Source: DATLGB01 sp037724045 (lineage in GTDB: Bacteria; Actinomycetota; Thermoleophilia; Solirubrobacterales; Solirubrobacteraceae). From it: 64,000 nt of DNA. The stretch lies in NCBI GenBank assembly GCA_037724045.1, contig JBBJOW010000001.1, forward strand, positions 62,001 through 126,000, in the 5' to 3' direction. Below, piece by piece: positions 8,720-16,258 of this stretch (positions within the stretch are counted from its first letter, which is position 1; each line of letters begins with the position of its first letter). The notes under the pieces are model-generated. The model was not told the DNA's origin. It searched no databases and saw nothing but the letters and a program-made list of their open reading frames with translations. Position numbers and translations under genes: made by a program.

Positions 8720-9460
8720 ATGACGGTCATCGACGTCACCGAGCAGACCTTCGAGGCCGAGGTCATCGAGCGCTCCAGGCAAGTGCCCGTGGTGGTCGAC
8801 TTCTGGGCCTCATGGTGCGGGCCGTGCCGGCAGCTGACGCCGGTGCTCGAGCAGGCGGCCAACGAGCGCACCGGCAAGGTGGTGCTGGCCAAGCTCGACA
8901 CGGAGGCCAATCCCGGCATCGCACGTGCCTTCGAGATCCGCAGCATCCCCGCGGTCAAGGCGTTCAAGGACGCGCGCCTGGCGTCGGAGTTCGTCGGCGC
9001 CGTCGGGCCGGCGCAGGTCAAGGCGTTCTTCGACGCGCTCGTCCCCTCCGAAGCGGAGGAGCTCGTCAAGCAGGGCGGCGAGGAGAACCTGCGCCGTGCG
9101 CTCGAGCTCGCACCCGCGAACACCGAGGCCGCGGTCGGGCTCGCGCTCATCCTGCACGCCCGGGGCGAACGGGAGGAGGCGCTGCAGCTCGTCGAGAGCC
9201 GCCCCGGCTTCGCCGCCGAGGGCCTCGCCTCCCGCCTGCGGCACGAGGACGATCCCGCCGTCGCTGACGCCTTCGCGCTGCTCGACGCCGGGGATGAGGA
9301 AGCTGGTTTGGACGCGCTCATCGCGGCCATCGCGGCCGCCGACGATCAGGACCGCAAGGACGACCTGCGGCGCGTCGTCGTCGGCGTGCTCGACGCGCTC
9401 GGCGTCGAGCATCCGCTGGCCCGGGAGTCGCGCCGCAAGCTCGCGGCCGCCCTCTACTGA
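8720..9460 (+). CDS. Thioredoxin-TPR co-chaperone (CnoX/YbbN-like)
   Basis: 246 residues. The N-terminal thioredoxin fold carries an intact WCGPC site (Cys33, Cys36), and residues ~115-246 form TPR-like helices (LAPANTEAAVGLALILHARGE). This architecture is that of YbbN/CnoX, a holdase that passes clients to chaperones. E. coli YbbN lacks the CXXC pair, whereas this protein retains a redox-capable site. The start has TAGCCT eight bases upstream (leaderless). The TGA stop directly abuts the first unit of the 58-bp repeat array. Confidence 0.85.
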   Translation: MTVIDVTEQTFEAEVIERSRQVPVVVDFWASWCGPCRQLTPVLEQAANERTGKVVLAKLDTEANPGIARAFEIRSIPAVKAFKDARLASEFVGAVGPAQVKAFFDALVPSEAEELVKQGGEENLRRALELAPANTEAAVGLALILHARGEREEALQLVESRPGFAAEGLASRLRHEDDPAVADAFALLDAGDEEAGLDALIAAIAAADDQDRKDDLRRVVVGVLDALGVEHPLARESRRKLAAALY

Positions 9461-9729
9461 GCAGCGGTTGTCGCTGCGCAGACAACCCGCTGTCTCACAA
9501 GGGGGTACCGATTGGCTGGCAGCGGTTGTCGCTGCGCAGACAACCCGCTGTCTCACAAGGGGGTACCGATTGGNNNNNNNNNNNNNNNNNNNNNNNNNNN
9601 NNNNNNNNNNNNNNNNNNNNNNNNNNNNNNNNNNNNNNNNNNNNNNNNNNNNNNNNNNNNNNNNNNNNNNNNNTGGCAGCGGTTGTCGCTGCGCAGACAA
9701 CCCGCTGTCTCACAAGGGGGTACCGATTA
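9461..9729 (+). repeat. 58-bp tandem hairpin repeat array (interrupted by assembly gap)
   Basis: Two identical 58-bp units (9461-9518, 9519-9573 partial) lie left of the N gap and one lies right of it (9676-9729). Each unit folds as CAGCG-GTTGTC, loop GCTGCGCA, GACAAC-C-CGCTG, followed by TCTCACAAGGGGGTACC. The true copy number is unknown, because assemblers collapse such arrays. It sits between two convergent genes: the upstream TGA abuts unit 1, and the stop codon TAA of the minus-strand gene lies in the last copy, where ATTGG has become ATTAGG. A diverged single copy is at 11836-11880. Confidence 0.85.
9574..9673. other. Assembly gap (100 N)
   Basis: Exactly 100 N, a conventional scaffold-gap length, so the real distance is unknown. 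Both flanks are the same repeat unit, so the gap was almost certainly caused by the repeat. Confidence 0.98.
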
Positions 9730-10110
9730 GGTGGGAGACTGCGGCTTGCCGTCCCCGAAGGCGTCTTCGAGGACCTCCAGCGCGAGCAGCTGCGCCGGGG
9801 TGCCGGCAACCTCGTCCTCGCCGAGCTCCTCGAGCTGCGGGGAGAACTCGACGGAGACGTCGACCTCCTCGTCACCCGCCTCGGAGTCCGTCAGCGTGAT
9901 GATGGCTCGCCCGAGACCGGCGGCGAGGTGCTCCGAGCCGATCGCCCCGGCGGCGGTGAGCATCGCCGCGGCGACCCGCAGGTCGTCGACCGCGGGTCCG
10001 CGGCCCTCGGGAGCCGCGTGGGCCTGGGCCGCAGCCCACAGGCGCTTGCGGTCCTCCTCGGAGGCGGGCGCGATGCCCGCCGCGGCCTCGATCTCTTCGG
10101 GAGTCGGCAT
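9727..10110 (-). CDS. Hypothetical acidic protein
   Basis: 127 residues from ATG 10110 (131 from GTG 10122). No family recognised. The protein is acidic, has no membrane segment, begins MPTPEEIEAAAGIAP and has a helix-forming middle (VDDLRVAAAMLTAAGAI). Genome-typical codon use supports a real gene. TACGGT (10121-10126, minus) is ten bases upstream of ATG 10110 but overlaps the GTG, which favours the ATG. It is divergent from dinB. The stop codon lies in the edge of the 58-bp repeat array. Confidence 0.6.
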   Translation of the reverse strand: MPTPEEIEAAAGIAPASEEDRKRLWAAAQAHAAPEGRGPAVDDLRVAAAMLTAAGAIGSEHLAAGLGRAIITLTDSEAGDEEVDVSVEFSPQLEELGEDEVAGTPAQLLALEVLEDAFGDGKPQSPT

Positions 10111-10145
10111 GGAGGCGTCCACCGTAGCCAGGAAACTGCGGTGCC

Positions 10146-11195
10146 GTGCGCAAGGTGATCGCCCACATGGACCTGGACGCCTTCTATGCGTCCGTCGAGC
10201 TGCTGCGCAGGCCCGGCCTGCGCGGCAAGCCGGTGATCGTCTCCGGCAATGGGCCGCGCGCGGTGGTCACCACGGCGACCTACGAGGCGCGCAAGTTCGG
10301 CATCGGCTCGGCGATGCCAACGTCCCGCGCTCTGCGCCTGTGCCCGGACGCCGTGCTCATCCCGCCGGATTTCGCCGCCTACAAGGACGCCTCCAAGCGC
10401 GTGTGGGAGATCGTCCGCAAGCACGTCGAGATCGTGCAGCAGGTCGGGCTCGACGAGGGCTACCTCGACGTCTCCGACCACGTCGCGCCCAAGGCCTCGC
10501 TGCGGCGCCTCGTCTCGGAGATCCGCGCCGCGACCGGCCTGAACGCCAGCGTCGGGATCGGGCCCAACAAGCTGGTCGCCAAGGTCGCCTCCGACGCCGA
10601 GAAGCCCCGGGGATTCGTGGCGCTGAGCCGGGAGATGGCGTGCGAGCGCTTCTCCTCCGCGTCCCCCGGGCTCATCCCCGGCATCGGACCCAAGACGGTC
10701 GAGCGGCTGACCGCGCTCGGCATCACCACGCTGGGCGCCCTGCAGCGCACCGACGAGGCGGCCCTGGCCGAGCGCTTCGGCCCCAACCACGGCCGCGACC
10801 TCGTCCGGCGCGCGCACTTCCACGGCTCCACGAGCCTCGAGACCCACACGGTCACCGTCTCGGAGTCCTGCGAGCGCACCTTCGACACCGACATCGCCGA
10901 CCGCGCCACGCTCGAGGCGAAGCTCTCAGAGCTCTCCGTCACGTTGTGCGAGCGGCTGCAGAAGGCCGACCGCCGCGGCCGCACCATCGCCATCAAGGTC
11001 CGGCTGAACGACTGGACGACGGTGACGCGCGCACGCACGATCACCGTCGCCACCAACGACGAGCCGGTGGTGGCCAGGACGGCGCTCGAGCTCCTGCGGG
11101 AGTACGACCCCGCGAAGCCGGTGCGCCTCCTGGGCGTTCGCGTCGCCTCCCTGGCACAGCCAGGTGGGGCCGACGCTCAGCTCACCTTGTTGTGA
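10146..11195 (+). CDS. dinB: DNA polymerase IV (Y family)
   Basis: 349 residues. Palm-domain motifs are present: HMDLDAFYASVE near residue 7 (catalytic Asp9), ATYEARKFGI, and LDEGYLD near residue 103 with the second acidic pair. A helix-hairpin-helix PGIGPKTVERL follows near 178. The C-terminus QLTLL is a sliding-clamp-binding peptide. It carries out low-fidelity translesion synthesis. No LexA-type box is visible in the short spacer upstream, so SOS control is not evident. GTG start; GAAACT eight bases upstream is a weak -10. The 3' end overlaps the convergent RlpA-like gene by 14 bp. Confidence 0.93.
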   Translation: MRKVIAHMDLDAFYASVELLRRPGLRGKPVIVSGNGPRAVVTTATYEARKFGIGSAMPTSRALRLCPDAVLIPPDFAAYKDASKRVWEIVRKHVEIVQQVGLDEGYLDVSDHVAPKASLRRLVSEIRAATGLNASVGIGPNKLVAKVASDAEKPRGFVALSREMACERFSSASPGLIPGIGPKTVERLTALGITTLGALQRTDEAALAERFGPNHGRDLVRRAHFHGSTSLETHTVTVSESCERTFDTDIADRATLEAKLSELSVTLCERLQKADRRGRTIAIKVRLNDWTTVTRARTITVATNDEPVVARTALELLREYDPAKPVRLLGVRVASLAQPGGADAQLTLL

Positions 11196-11778
11196 GGATC
11201 GTCCCCACGCCCGAGAAGTGCAGCCGCCGAGCGGTTGCCTCGGTCAAGTCGAACTCGCGGGTGCCCGAGTAGGGACCGCGGTCGATGACCCGGGCGCGCA
11301 CCTCGTGCTTGCCGTGCTTGATGGTCAGCTTCGTGCCGCACGGCAGCGACTTGTGGGCGACGCCGATCGTGCCGTACTGCAGCGTGCCGCCGCAGCCGAG
11401 CGGGTTGCCGTACAGGCCAGGCCCGTACCACGACGCCAGCGCGGGGCGGTACACGTTCAGGCGCCCGGTCTTCTTGGTGCGGCCGGCCGACAGGACGCGT
11501 GTCTTGGCGCTCGTCGGCGTCTCGAGCCGAGCCCGCAGGACGAACCGTCCGTTGTCGCGGGCGCGGGTGCGCTCGAGCGTTGACCAGCGGCCCTCGGAGA
11601 GGGTCTGGAAGCGCACGAACTTGCCCGGAGCGTCGCCCCAGACCTTCGTCTTCTCGCCGGCGCGCACATGCTGCGTGCTGGTGCCGGCCTTCAGCGGCTC
11701 GCCCGCGAGGGCGGCGCTGGATGCTGCGATGAAAAGCACACCGGCGACAGCGCCGGCGCGCACGATCGTTCTCGGCAT
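11182..11778 (-). CDS. Secreted RlpA-like double-psi beta-barrel protein
   Basis: 198 residues: signal peptide (1-25, ending AALA-GE), a basic beta-rich middle, and a C-terminal DPBB/RlpA-type domain (ASWYGPGLYGNPLGCGG, HKSLPCGTKLTI, VIDRGPYSGTREFDLT). The conserved Asp of VIDRG matches the catalytic acid of related lytic transglycosylases, so a role in peptidoglycan or septal wall is likely. The ATG at 11778 was chosen over the in-frame ATG at 11796 because AGGAGG lies six bases upstream. The 5' leader carries a c-di-AMP riboswitch, which fits a cell-wall function. Confidence 0.82.
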   Translation of the reverse strand: MPRTIVRAGAVAGVLFIAASSAALAGEPLKAGTSTQHVRAGEKTKVWGDAPGKFVRFQTLSEGRWSTLERTRARDNGRFVLRARLETPTSAKTRVLSAGRTKKTGRLNVYRPALASWYGPGLYGNPLGCGGTLQYGTIGVAHKSLPCGTKLTIKHGKHEVRARVIDRGPYSGTREFDLTEATARRLHFSGVGTILTTR

Positions 11779-11835
11779 CGAGAACCTCCTGCTCATACGC
11801 GACCTTGGGAGCGCCTACGGGGCGTTTACTGCTGA

Positions 11836-11880
11836 CCCTTGTGAGACAGCGTGTTGGCCGCGAAGCGCCAACCGCTGCTC
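11836..11880 (-). repeat. Diverged copy of the 58-bp hairpin unit, in riboswitch expression platform
   Basis: Read on the minus strand this matches about 45 bases of the 9461 repeat unit: CAGCG-GTTGGC, loop GCTTCGCG, GCCAAC-A-CGCTG, then TCTCACAAGGG. The stem differs from the array at a paired position (T-A in the array, G-C here), a compensatory change that argues for conserved RNA structure. Its 5' arm overlaps the 3' strand of riboswitch P1. Confidence 0.75.
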
Positions 11881-12008
11881 ATCTGACGGGCTCGGGAGAT
11901 CTTCCCTACGGCTGCAGAGCAGCAGCCGATTCGCCCCTGCCGCCGCATTCGCATCGCGGCGACTTTGGGTCCCCCGTCCGCCCGCGCTTCGAGCGCGAGC
12001 GGTTCGGC
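11868..12008 (-). ncRNA. c-di-AMP riboswitch (ydaO-yuaA type)
   Basis: The minus strand carries the conserved blocks of this class in order: ACGGGGGACCCAA, then GGGGCGAAUCGG, a GGCUGC/GCAGCC hairpin, GUAGGGAAG with its closing CUCCC, and GAGCCCGUCAG. P1 can form between AACCGCU (near 12000-12007) and AGCGGUU (11870-11876). It lies ~90 bases upstream of the RlpA-like gene; c-di-AMP riboswitches in actinobacteria commonly control cell-wall hydrolases. The P1 3' strand is also the 5' arm of the hairpin 11847-11877, so ligand binding and that hairpin should be mutually exclusive. Confidence 0.85.
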
Positions 12009-12016
12009 AGGTCGAA

Positions 12017-12040
12017 CGTCTGTTCTTACGGACACAGACG
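12017..12040 (-). terminator. Hairpin between sigma factor gene and riboswitch
   Basis: A perfect 7-bp stem (CGTCTGT/ACAGACG) with a ten-base loop lies just downstream of the sigma factor stop and upstream of the riboswitch. There is no U-tract, so it may be a terminator, an operator or part of the riboswitch promoter (TAAGAA lies in the loop). Confidence 0.3.
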
Positions 12041-12082
12041 CCCGACGGATGTTGCGCCGACTGTGACTCAGCGCACAGACGC

Positions 12083-12625
12083 TCAGGCGGCGGCCGGAAG
12101 GGCGGCCGCGTCGGACATCTCCATGCGCAGTTTGGCGAGACCGAGACGGATGCGGCTCTTGGCGGTGCCCAGCGGAATGTGCTCCTTGCGAGCGATCTCC
12201 TCGGCGGTCAGCCCGCCCCAGTAGGCGAGCACGAGCGCTTCGCGCTGCGGCACGGGAAGCTCGCCCAGCGCATCGCGGATGGCGGCGCGATCGTCGTTGC
12301 GCTCGGCGGCGAGGTCGGGCCGGTCGTCGGTGCGTGGTGCCTCCTCGCCGACGACGACCTTGAAGCGATCGGTCATGCGCCCGCGCGATTGCCCTTCCCG
12401 AATGAGGTCGATCGCCCGAGAGCGGGCCATGAGACGGAGGTAGGTGCCGAGGTCGGCCCGCGTGGGGTCGAAGGCCTCGGGGCGGCGCCAGATGCGCAGG
12501 AAGACGTCCTGGACGACATCGCCGGCCTGCGCGTGGTCGTTCAGGACGCGCTGCGCAGCGGCGAACACCGAACGGTGGTGCTCGTCGAAGGCGCGGGCGA
12601 ATTGGGAAGGATCAGTGAGGTTCAT
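12083..12625 (-). CDS. ECF RNA polymerase sigma factor
   Basis: 180 residues with sigma region 2 (HRSVFAAAQRVLNDHAQAGDVVQDVFLRIWRRP is its core, residues ~20-50) and region 4 (PVPQREALVLAYWGGLTAEEIA, then GTAKSRIRLGLAKLR, residues ~130-165). It resembles SigK-type ECF factors. No anti-sigma gene is adjacent. ATG 12625 was preferred to the in-frame TTG at 12637, because the -10 TATAAT (12640-12645) leaves a leader of about eight bases. It is divergent from the DUF3105-like gene. Confidence 0.88.
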   Translation of the reverse strand: MNLTDPSQFARAFDEHHRSVFAAAQRVLNDHAQAGDVVQDVFLRIWRRPEAFDPTRADLGTYLRLMARSRAIDLIREGQSRGRMTDRFKVVVGEEAPRTDDRPDLAAERNDDRAAIRDALGELPVPQREALVLAYWGGLTAEEIARKEHIPLGTAKSRIRLGLAKLRMEMSDAAALPAAA

Positions 12626-12639
12626 GGGCTTCAACAAAC

Positions 12640-12645
12640 ATTATA
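12640..12645 (-). promoter_or_regulatory. Consensus -10 box TATAAT for the sigma factor gene
   Basis: A perfect TATAAT on the minus strand, unusual in this GC-rich sequence, with a TTTGCC/TTGCCA-like -35 about 15-16 bases upstream. The predicted start site leaves only a few untranslated bases before ATG 12625. Confidence 0.55.
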
Positions 12646-12696
12646 CACAGTGTTGAAAGTTGGCAAACGTCCGTGTCTCCGGCCAGACTCATCGGG

Positions 12697-13188
12697 ATGC
12701 GGCGCCTTCTCCCAGTCCTCGCCGGCGTGGTGATCGTCGCGGCCGGTCTCTTCGGCCTGCTGTTGTTGTTCAGCGGCCGTGACGGCAGCAGCGTCTCGAC
12801 GCAGGTTGCGACCGGGCCCGGCAGCTTCGAGACCGCGCCCGGCGACCCCCCGACCTCGGGGGAGCCCGGCACGGATAACCTGCGGCGCGAGGGCGCCGTC
12901 GAGGACCCGGTGCTGCTGGCGGCGCTGTCCATCGGCGACGTCGCGCTCGTGTACGGCACGCCCAAGCCGCCGCCCGAGCTCGTTGCGCTGCGCGAGGACG
13001 CGACTGGGCCGTTCGATCCTGAGCTCGCCGCCGCCGGGCAGATGGCGTTTCTCGTACGCCGGCCGGGCGTCGCCGGCGTGCAGGCGCTGGCCTGGCAGCG
13101 CCGCCTGGAGACCGAGAACCCGGCCGATCCCCAGCTGCGCCAGTTCATCGACGCGTGGCTGGGCAAGGGTCGCGGCAATACTGAGTAG
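12697..13188 (+). CDS. Membrane-anchored DUF3105-like protein
   Basis: 163 residues from ATG 12697 (GTG 12673 is an alternative). A membrane segment spans residues ~4-26, followed by an extracytoplasmic domain. The motif DPPTSGEPG and the C-terminal pattern GVAGVQALAWQRRLE with a final short helix resemble DUF3105. However, the His-rich centre of that family is replaced by LSIGDVALVYG, so assignment is tentative. Function unknown. The stop overlaps the Shine-Dalgarno region of nadE, which follows 14 bases later, suggesting co-transcription. Confidence 0.55.
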   Translation: MRRLLPVLAGVVIVAAGLFGLLLLFSGRDGSSVSTQVATGPGSFETAPGDPPTSGEPGTDNLRREGAVEDPVLLAALSIGDVALVYGTPKPPPELVALREDATGPFDPELAAAGQMAFLVRRPGVAGVQALAWQRRLETENPADPQLRQFIDAWLGKGRGNTE

Positions 13189-13202
13189 GAGGTGTTCCGC
13201 TC

Positions 13203-14936
13203 TTGCCTGGTCTGACCGCTCCCCTGCACGTCGCGCTCGCGCAGGTCAACCCGCGCGTGGGCGACCTCGAGGGCAACGTCACCACGCTGCGCGAGCACCT
13301 CGAGCGCGCCCGTGACGAGGGCGCCGAGCTCGTCGTCTTCCCGGAGCTCGCGATCTGCGGCTATCCGCCCGAGGACCTGCTGCTCAAGGAGCACTTCCTC
13401 GCCGCCTGCCGCGAGGCGCTGGCCGAGCTCGCGCGCGCCGCGGACGGGATCGTCGCCATGGTCGGCTTCCCCGAGCGCAGCGACGACGTCTTCAACGCCC
13501 TGGCGGTGCTCGCCGGCGGCGAGGTCGCTGCGGTCTACCGCAAGAACTACCTGCCCAACTACGGCGTCTTCGACGAGCAGCGCTACTTCCAGGCCGGCGA
13601 GCGGGGTGCGGTCGTCGAGCTCGGCGACGCCCGCGTAGGCCTCACCGTCTGCGAGGACATCTGGACGCCCGGCCCCCCGGCCTCCGCCGAGGCGCACGCG
13701 GGCGCGCACCTGATCGTCAACGCGTCCGCCTCGCCCTATCAGCGCGGCAAGGGCATCCGCCGCGAGCAGATGGTCGTGCAGCGCGCGCGCGACAACCTGA
13801 GCGCCTTCGCGTTCTGCAACCTCGTCGGCGGCCAGGACGAGCTCGTCTTCGACGGCCACTCCATCGTGGTCGACCACGAGGGCAAGGTGCTCGCCCGCGC
13901 CCCGCAGTTCACGGAGTGCCTCGTCCACGCGACGGTTGATCTGCAGGCGGCGAGCACGGCGCGCCTGCGCGACGCGCGGCTGCGACCGCCGGTCCACGCG
14001 GCACTGCCGGCAGTGGACACGCCGTCGAAGCTGCCGCGCCCGCACCCGGCCGGCGATGCCCCGCGTGCAGAGGCGGTGCCCGTCCTGGACCCCGAAGGCG
14101 AGGTCTACGCAGCGCTGGTGCTCGGCACGCGCGACTACGTCGACAAGAACGGCTTCGACCACGTCTGCCTCGGCCTGTCGGGCGGGATCGACTCCGCCCT
14201 CGTGCTCCTGATCGCGGCGGACGCGCTGGGCCCCGACCGGGTGACGGCGGTCACCATGCCGTCGCGCTACTCGTCGGAGGGCACCCGCTCGGACGCGAAG
14301 GTGCTCGCCGACAACCTCGGCGTCGAGCTGCTCGAGATCGCGATCGAGCCTGCCTTCGCCGCCATCGAGGGGATGCTCGCCCCCGCCTTCGCCGGCCGCG
14401 AGCCCGACCTGACCGAGGAGAACCTGCAGGCGCGCATCCGCGGGAACCTGCTGATGGCCTTGTCGAACAAGTTCAACTGGCTCGTGCTGACCACGGGCAA
14501 CAAGTCCGAGACGAGCGTCGGCTATTCCACGCTCTACGGGGACACCGCCGGTGGGTTCGCGGTGATCAAGGACGTGCCCAAGACCCTTGTCTACCGCCTC
14601 GTCGCGCACCGCGGCACGCAGGACGCGACCCATCCGGTCCCGCAGTCGCTGATCGACCGGCCGCCGAGCGCCGAGCTGCGCGACGACCAGAAGGACGCCG
14701 ACTCGCTCCCCGACTACGACACGCTCGACCACATCCTCGAGCAGGCGATCGAACACGACGCGTCGCGCGCCCAGATGGAGGCGCTCGGCTGCCCCCCCGA
14801 CGACCTCGAGCGCGTGCTGCGGCTCGTGGACGTCAACGAGTACAAACGCCGCCAGCAGCCGCCCGGCATCAAGATCTCGCCGCGGGCGTTCGGGCGCGAT
14901 CGGCGCATGCCGATCACCAACGCCTACCGCGGCTAG
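13203..14936 (+). CDS. nadE: Glutamine-dependent NAD+ synthetase
   Basis: 577 residues, two domains. The N-terminal nitrilase-type glutaminase has the Glu48 (VVFPELAICGYPPEDLL), Lys114 (YRKNYLPN) and Cys150 (LTVCEDIW) triad. The C-terminal synthetase has the P-loop SGGIDS starting at residue 326, plus GNKSETSVGY. It amidates nicotinic acid adenine dinucleotide using ammonia channelled from glutamine. The TTG start at 13203 is supported by AGGAGG ten bases upstream and by homology of the N-terminus. The 3' end overlaps the convergent TPR gene by four bases. Confidence 0.95.
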   Translation: MPGLTAPLHVALAQVNPRVGDLEGNVTTLREHLERARDEGAELVVFPELAICGYPPEDLLLKEHFLAACREALAELARAADGIVAMVGFPERSDDVFNALAVLAGGEVAAVYRKNYLPNYGVFDEQRYFQAGERGAVVELGDARVGLTVCEDIWTPGPPASAEAHAGAHLIVNASASPYQRGKGIRREQMVVQRARDNLSAFAFCNLVGGQDELVFDGHSIVVDHEGKVLARAPQFTECLVHATVDLQAASTARLRDARLRPPVHAALPAVDTPSKLPRPHPAGDAPRAEAVPVLDPEGEVYAALVLGTRDYVDKNGFDHVCLGLSGGIDSALVLLIAADALGPDRVTAVTMPSRYSSEGTRSDAKVLADNLGVELLEIAIEPAFAAIEGMLAPAFAGREPDLTEENLQARIRGNLLMALSNKFNWLVLTTGNKSETSVGYSTLYGDTAGGFAVIKDVPKTLVYRLVAHRGTQDATHPVPQSLIDRPPSAELRDDQKDADSLPDYDTLDHILEQAIEHDASRAQMEALGCPPDDLERVLRLVDVNEYKRRQQPPGIKISPRAFGRDRRMPITNAYRG

Positions 14937-16252
14937 CCGCCCAGGGCGCGCAGCGCCCGGCCTACGCGCGGGCCGTAGAGCGGGGAGAAGCGGGGGGACT
15001 GGTCGTGCAGGCGCGTGAGGATCCGGCGGGCTTCACCCGGGCGGCCGGCGGCGCGGGCGCTCATCCCGGCGTGATAGAGCACGGACGGCTCACGCCACCC
15101 CAGGCGCAGCGCGCGCTTGGCCCACTCCAAGCCTGCGGCGGGCCGGCGGGCGCGGGTCAGTGCCCAGCCGAGCGCGTCGGCGGAGCGAATGCTCGGGGCC
15201 GCAGCCCAGGTCTTGCGGGCCAGGTCGACCCCGGCGCGCGGGTCACCGTGGTTGGCTTCGAAGAGCGCGAACTCGAGGTCGGCATTGCCCCCACTGTCTG
15301 CGATCAGCCTCCGCTGGACGTCCATGAGGGCGAAGTCCCTCCGCGCAGCCCGGGGCCGCCCGGCCGCCAGCTCGGCCTCGCCAAGGCTGACGACGTACTC
15401 CGGGAGCGGCAGGCGCTGCACGACCTCGCGCAACCGCCGGATGGCTGACCCCAGGCGCCCGGCAGCGGCGTCCGTGCGCGCGATGCCGGCCAGCGCCGCG
15501 GGGAAGCCCGGCTCGGCGCGCAGCGCCGAGCGATAGGCGGCCCGGGCGTCGCGCACGCCGCCACTCGCGAAGTGCAGCGAGCCGAGCAGCGTCTGCACGT
15601 AGGCCGCCCCCTCGCCGGCGCCGCCGGCGGCGGAGACGGCGAGCTTCATCGCTTGCACGGCACCCGGAAGGTCGCCGCGCAGCTCGCGCACATATGAGGC
15701 GCGCGCATAGGCGGGCACGCCGGGCTTGCGATCGAGCAGCGACTGCAGGGTGCGCGCTGCCTGTCCGTAGCGGCCGAGCTCGACCAGCGCGTCCACGACG
15801 ATCGGCAGCGGGCTCACCGCCGCGGGTGCGAGGCGACGCGCCCGCCGCCCCAGGTCCAGAGCGGCGCGGAAGTCGTGGCGCGCAAGCGCCAGCGTGCCGA
15901 GCCCGGTCACCGCCTCCAGATCCTTGGAGTCGTTCTCCAGCGCTGCGTCCAGTGCGTCCTCGGCCCGCGCGTAATACGTCACGTCGCCCGTCTCACGCAC
16001 CTTCTGCAGGTAGGCGCCGCCGAGCTGCGCCAACGGCGCCGGCCGCACGCCTGCGCGGATCTGCTCCTGCAGGGCGGCGATCGTCGCGTCGGTGCTTGCC
16101 CCCGAACCGGCAACCACCAGAGGCCGTGCGGAGGACCGCTCGTCCGCGCGCTCCTGCGGGCCGTCATTGACGGCGCCGAACACCAGCAGCGCGATGACGA
16201 AGGCGACGATCGGCGCGCCGACTGCCAGCCGGCGCGCCATCGGATTCGCCAC
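14933..16252 (-). CDS. Membrane-anchored TPR protein
   Basis: 439 residues: one membrane helix (about 9-27), then tetratricopeptide-like helix pairs to the C-terminus (e.g. EALDAALENDSKDLEAVTGLG, written here as its core; LRAEPGFPAALAGIARTDAAAG). No catalytic motif. It starts six bases after the DUF4331 gene stop (GTG 16252; ATG 16240 also possible), so the two form a likely operon. It probably binds or scaffolds proteins at the outer face of the membrane together with the DUF4331 protein; this is inferred. Confidence 0.7.
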   Translation of the reverse strand: MANPMARRLAVGAPIVAFVIALLVFGAVNDGPQERADERSSARPLVVAGSGASTDATIAALQEQIRAGVRPAPLAQLGGAYLQKVRETGDVTYYARAEDALDAALENDSKDLEAVTGLGTLALARHDFRAALDLGRRARRLAPAAVSPLPIVVDALVELGRYGQAARTLQSLLDRKPGVPAYARASYVRELRGDLPGAVQAMKLAVSAAGGAGEGAAYVQTLLGSLHFASGGVRDARAAYRSALRAEPGFPAALAGIARTDAAAGRLGSAIRRLREVVQRLPLPEYVVSLGEAELAAGRPRAARRDFALMDVQRRLIADSGGNADLEFALFEANHGDPRAGVDLARKTWAAAPSIRSADALGWALTRARRPAAGLEWAKRALRLGWREPSVLYHAGMSARAAGRPGEARRILTRLHDQSPRFSPLYGPRVGRALRALGG

Positions 16253-16258
16253 CGGCGC

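Noticed and set aside
9461..9729. CRISPR array
   Set aside because: The 58-bp units follow each other without unique spacers, and no cas gene is nearby.
11779..11796. ATG 11796 as the start of the RlpA-like gene
   Set aside because: The AGGAGG ribosome-binding site lies inside those first codons and is correctly spaced for ATG 11778.
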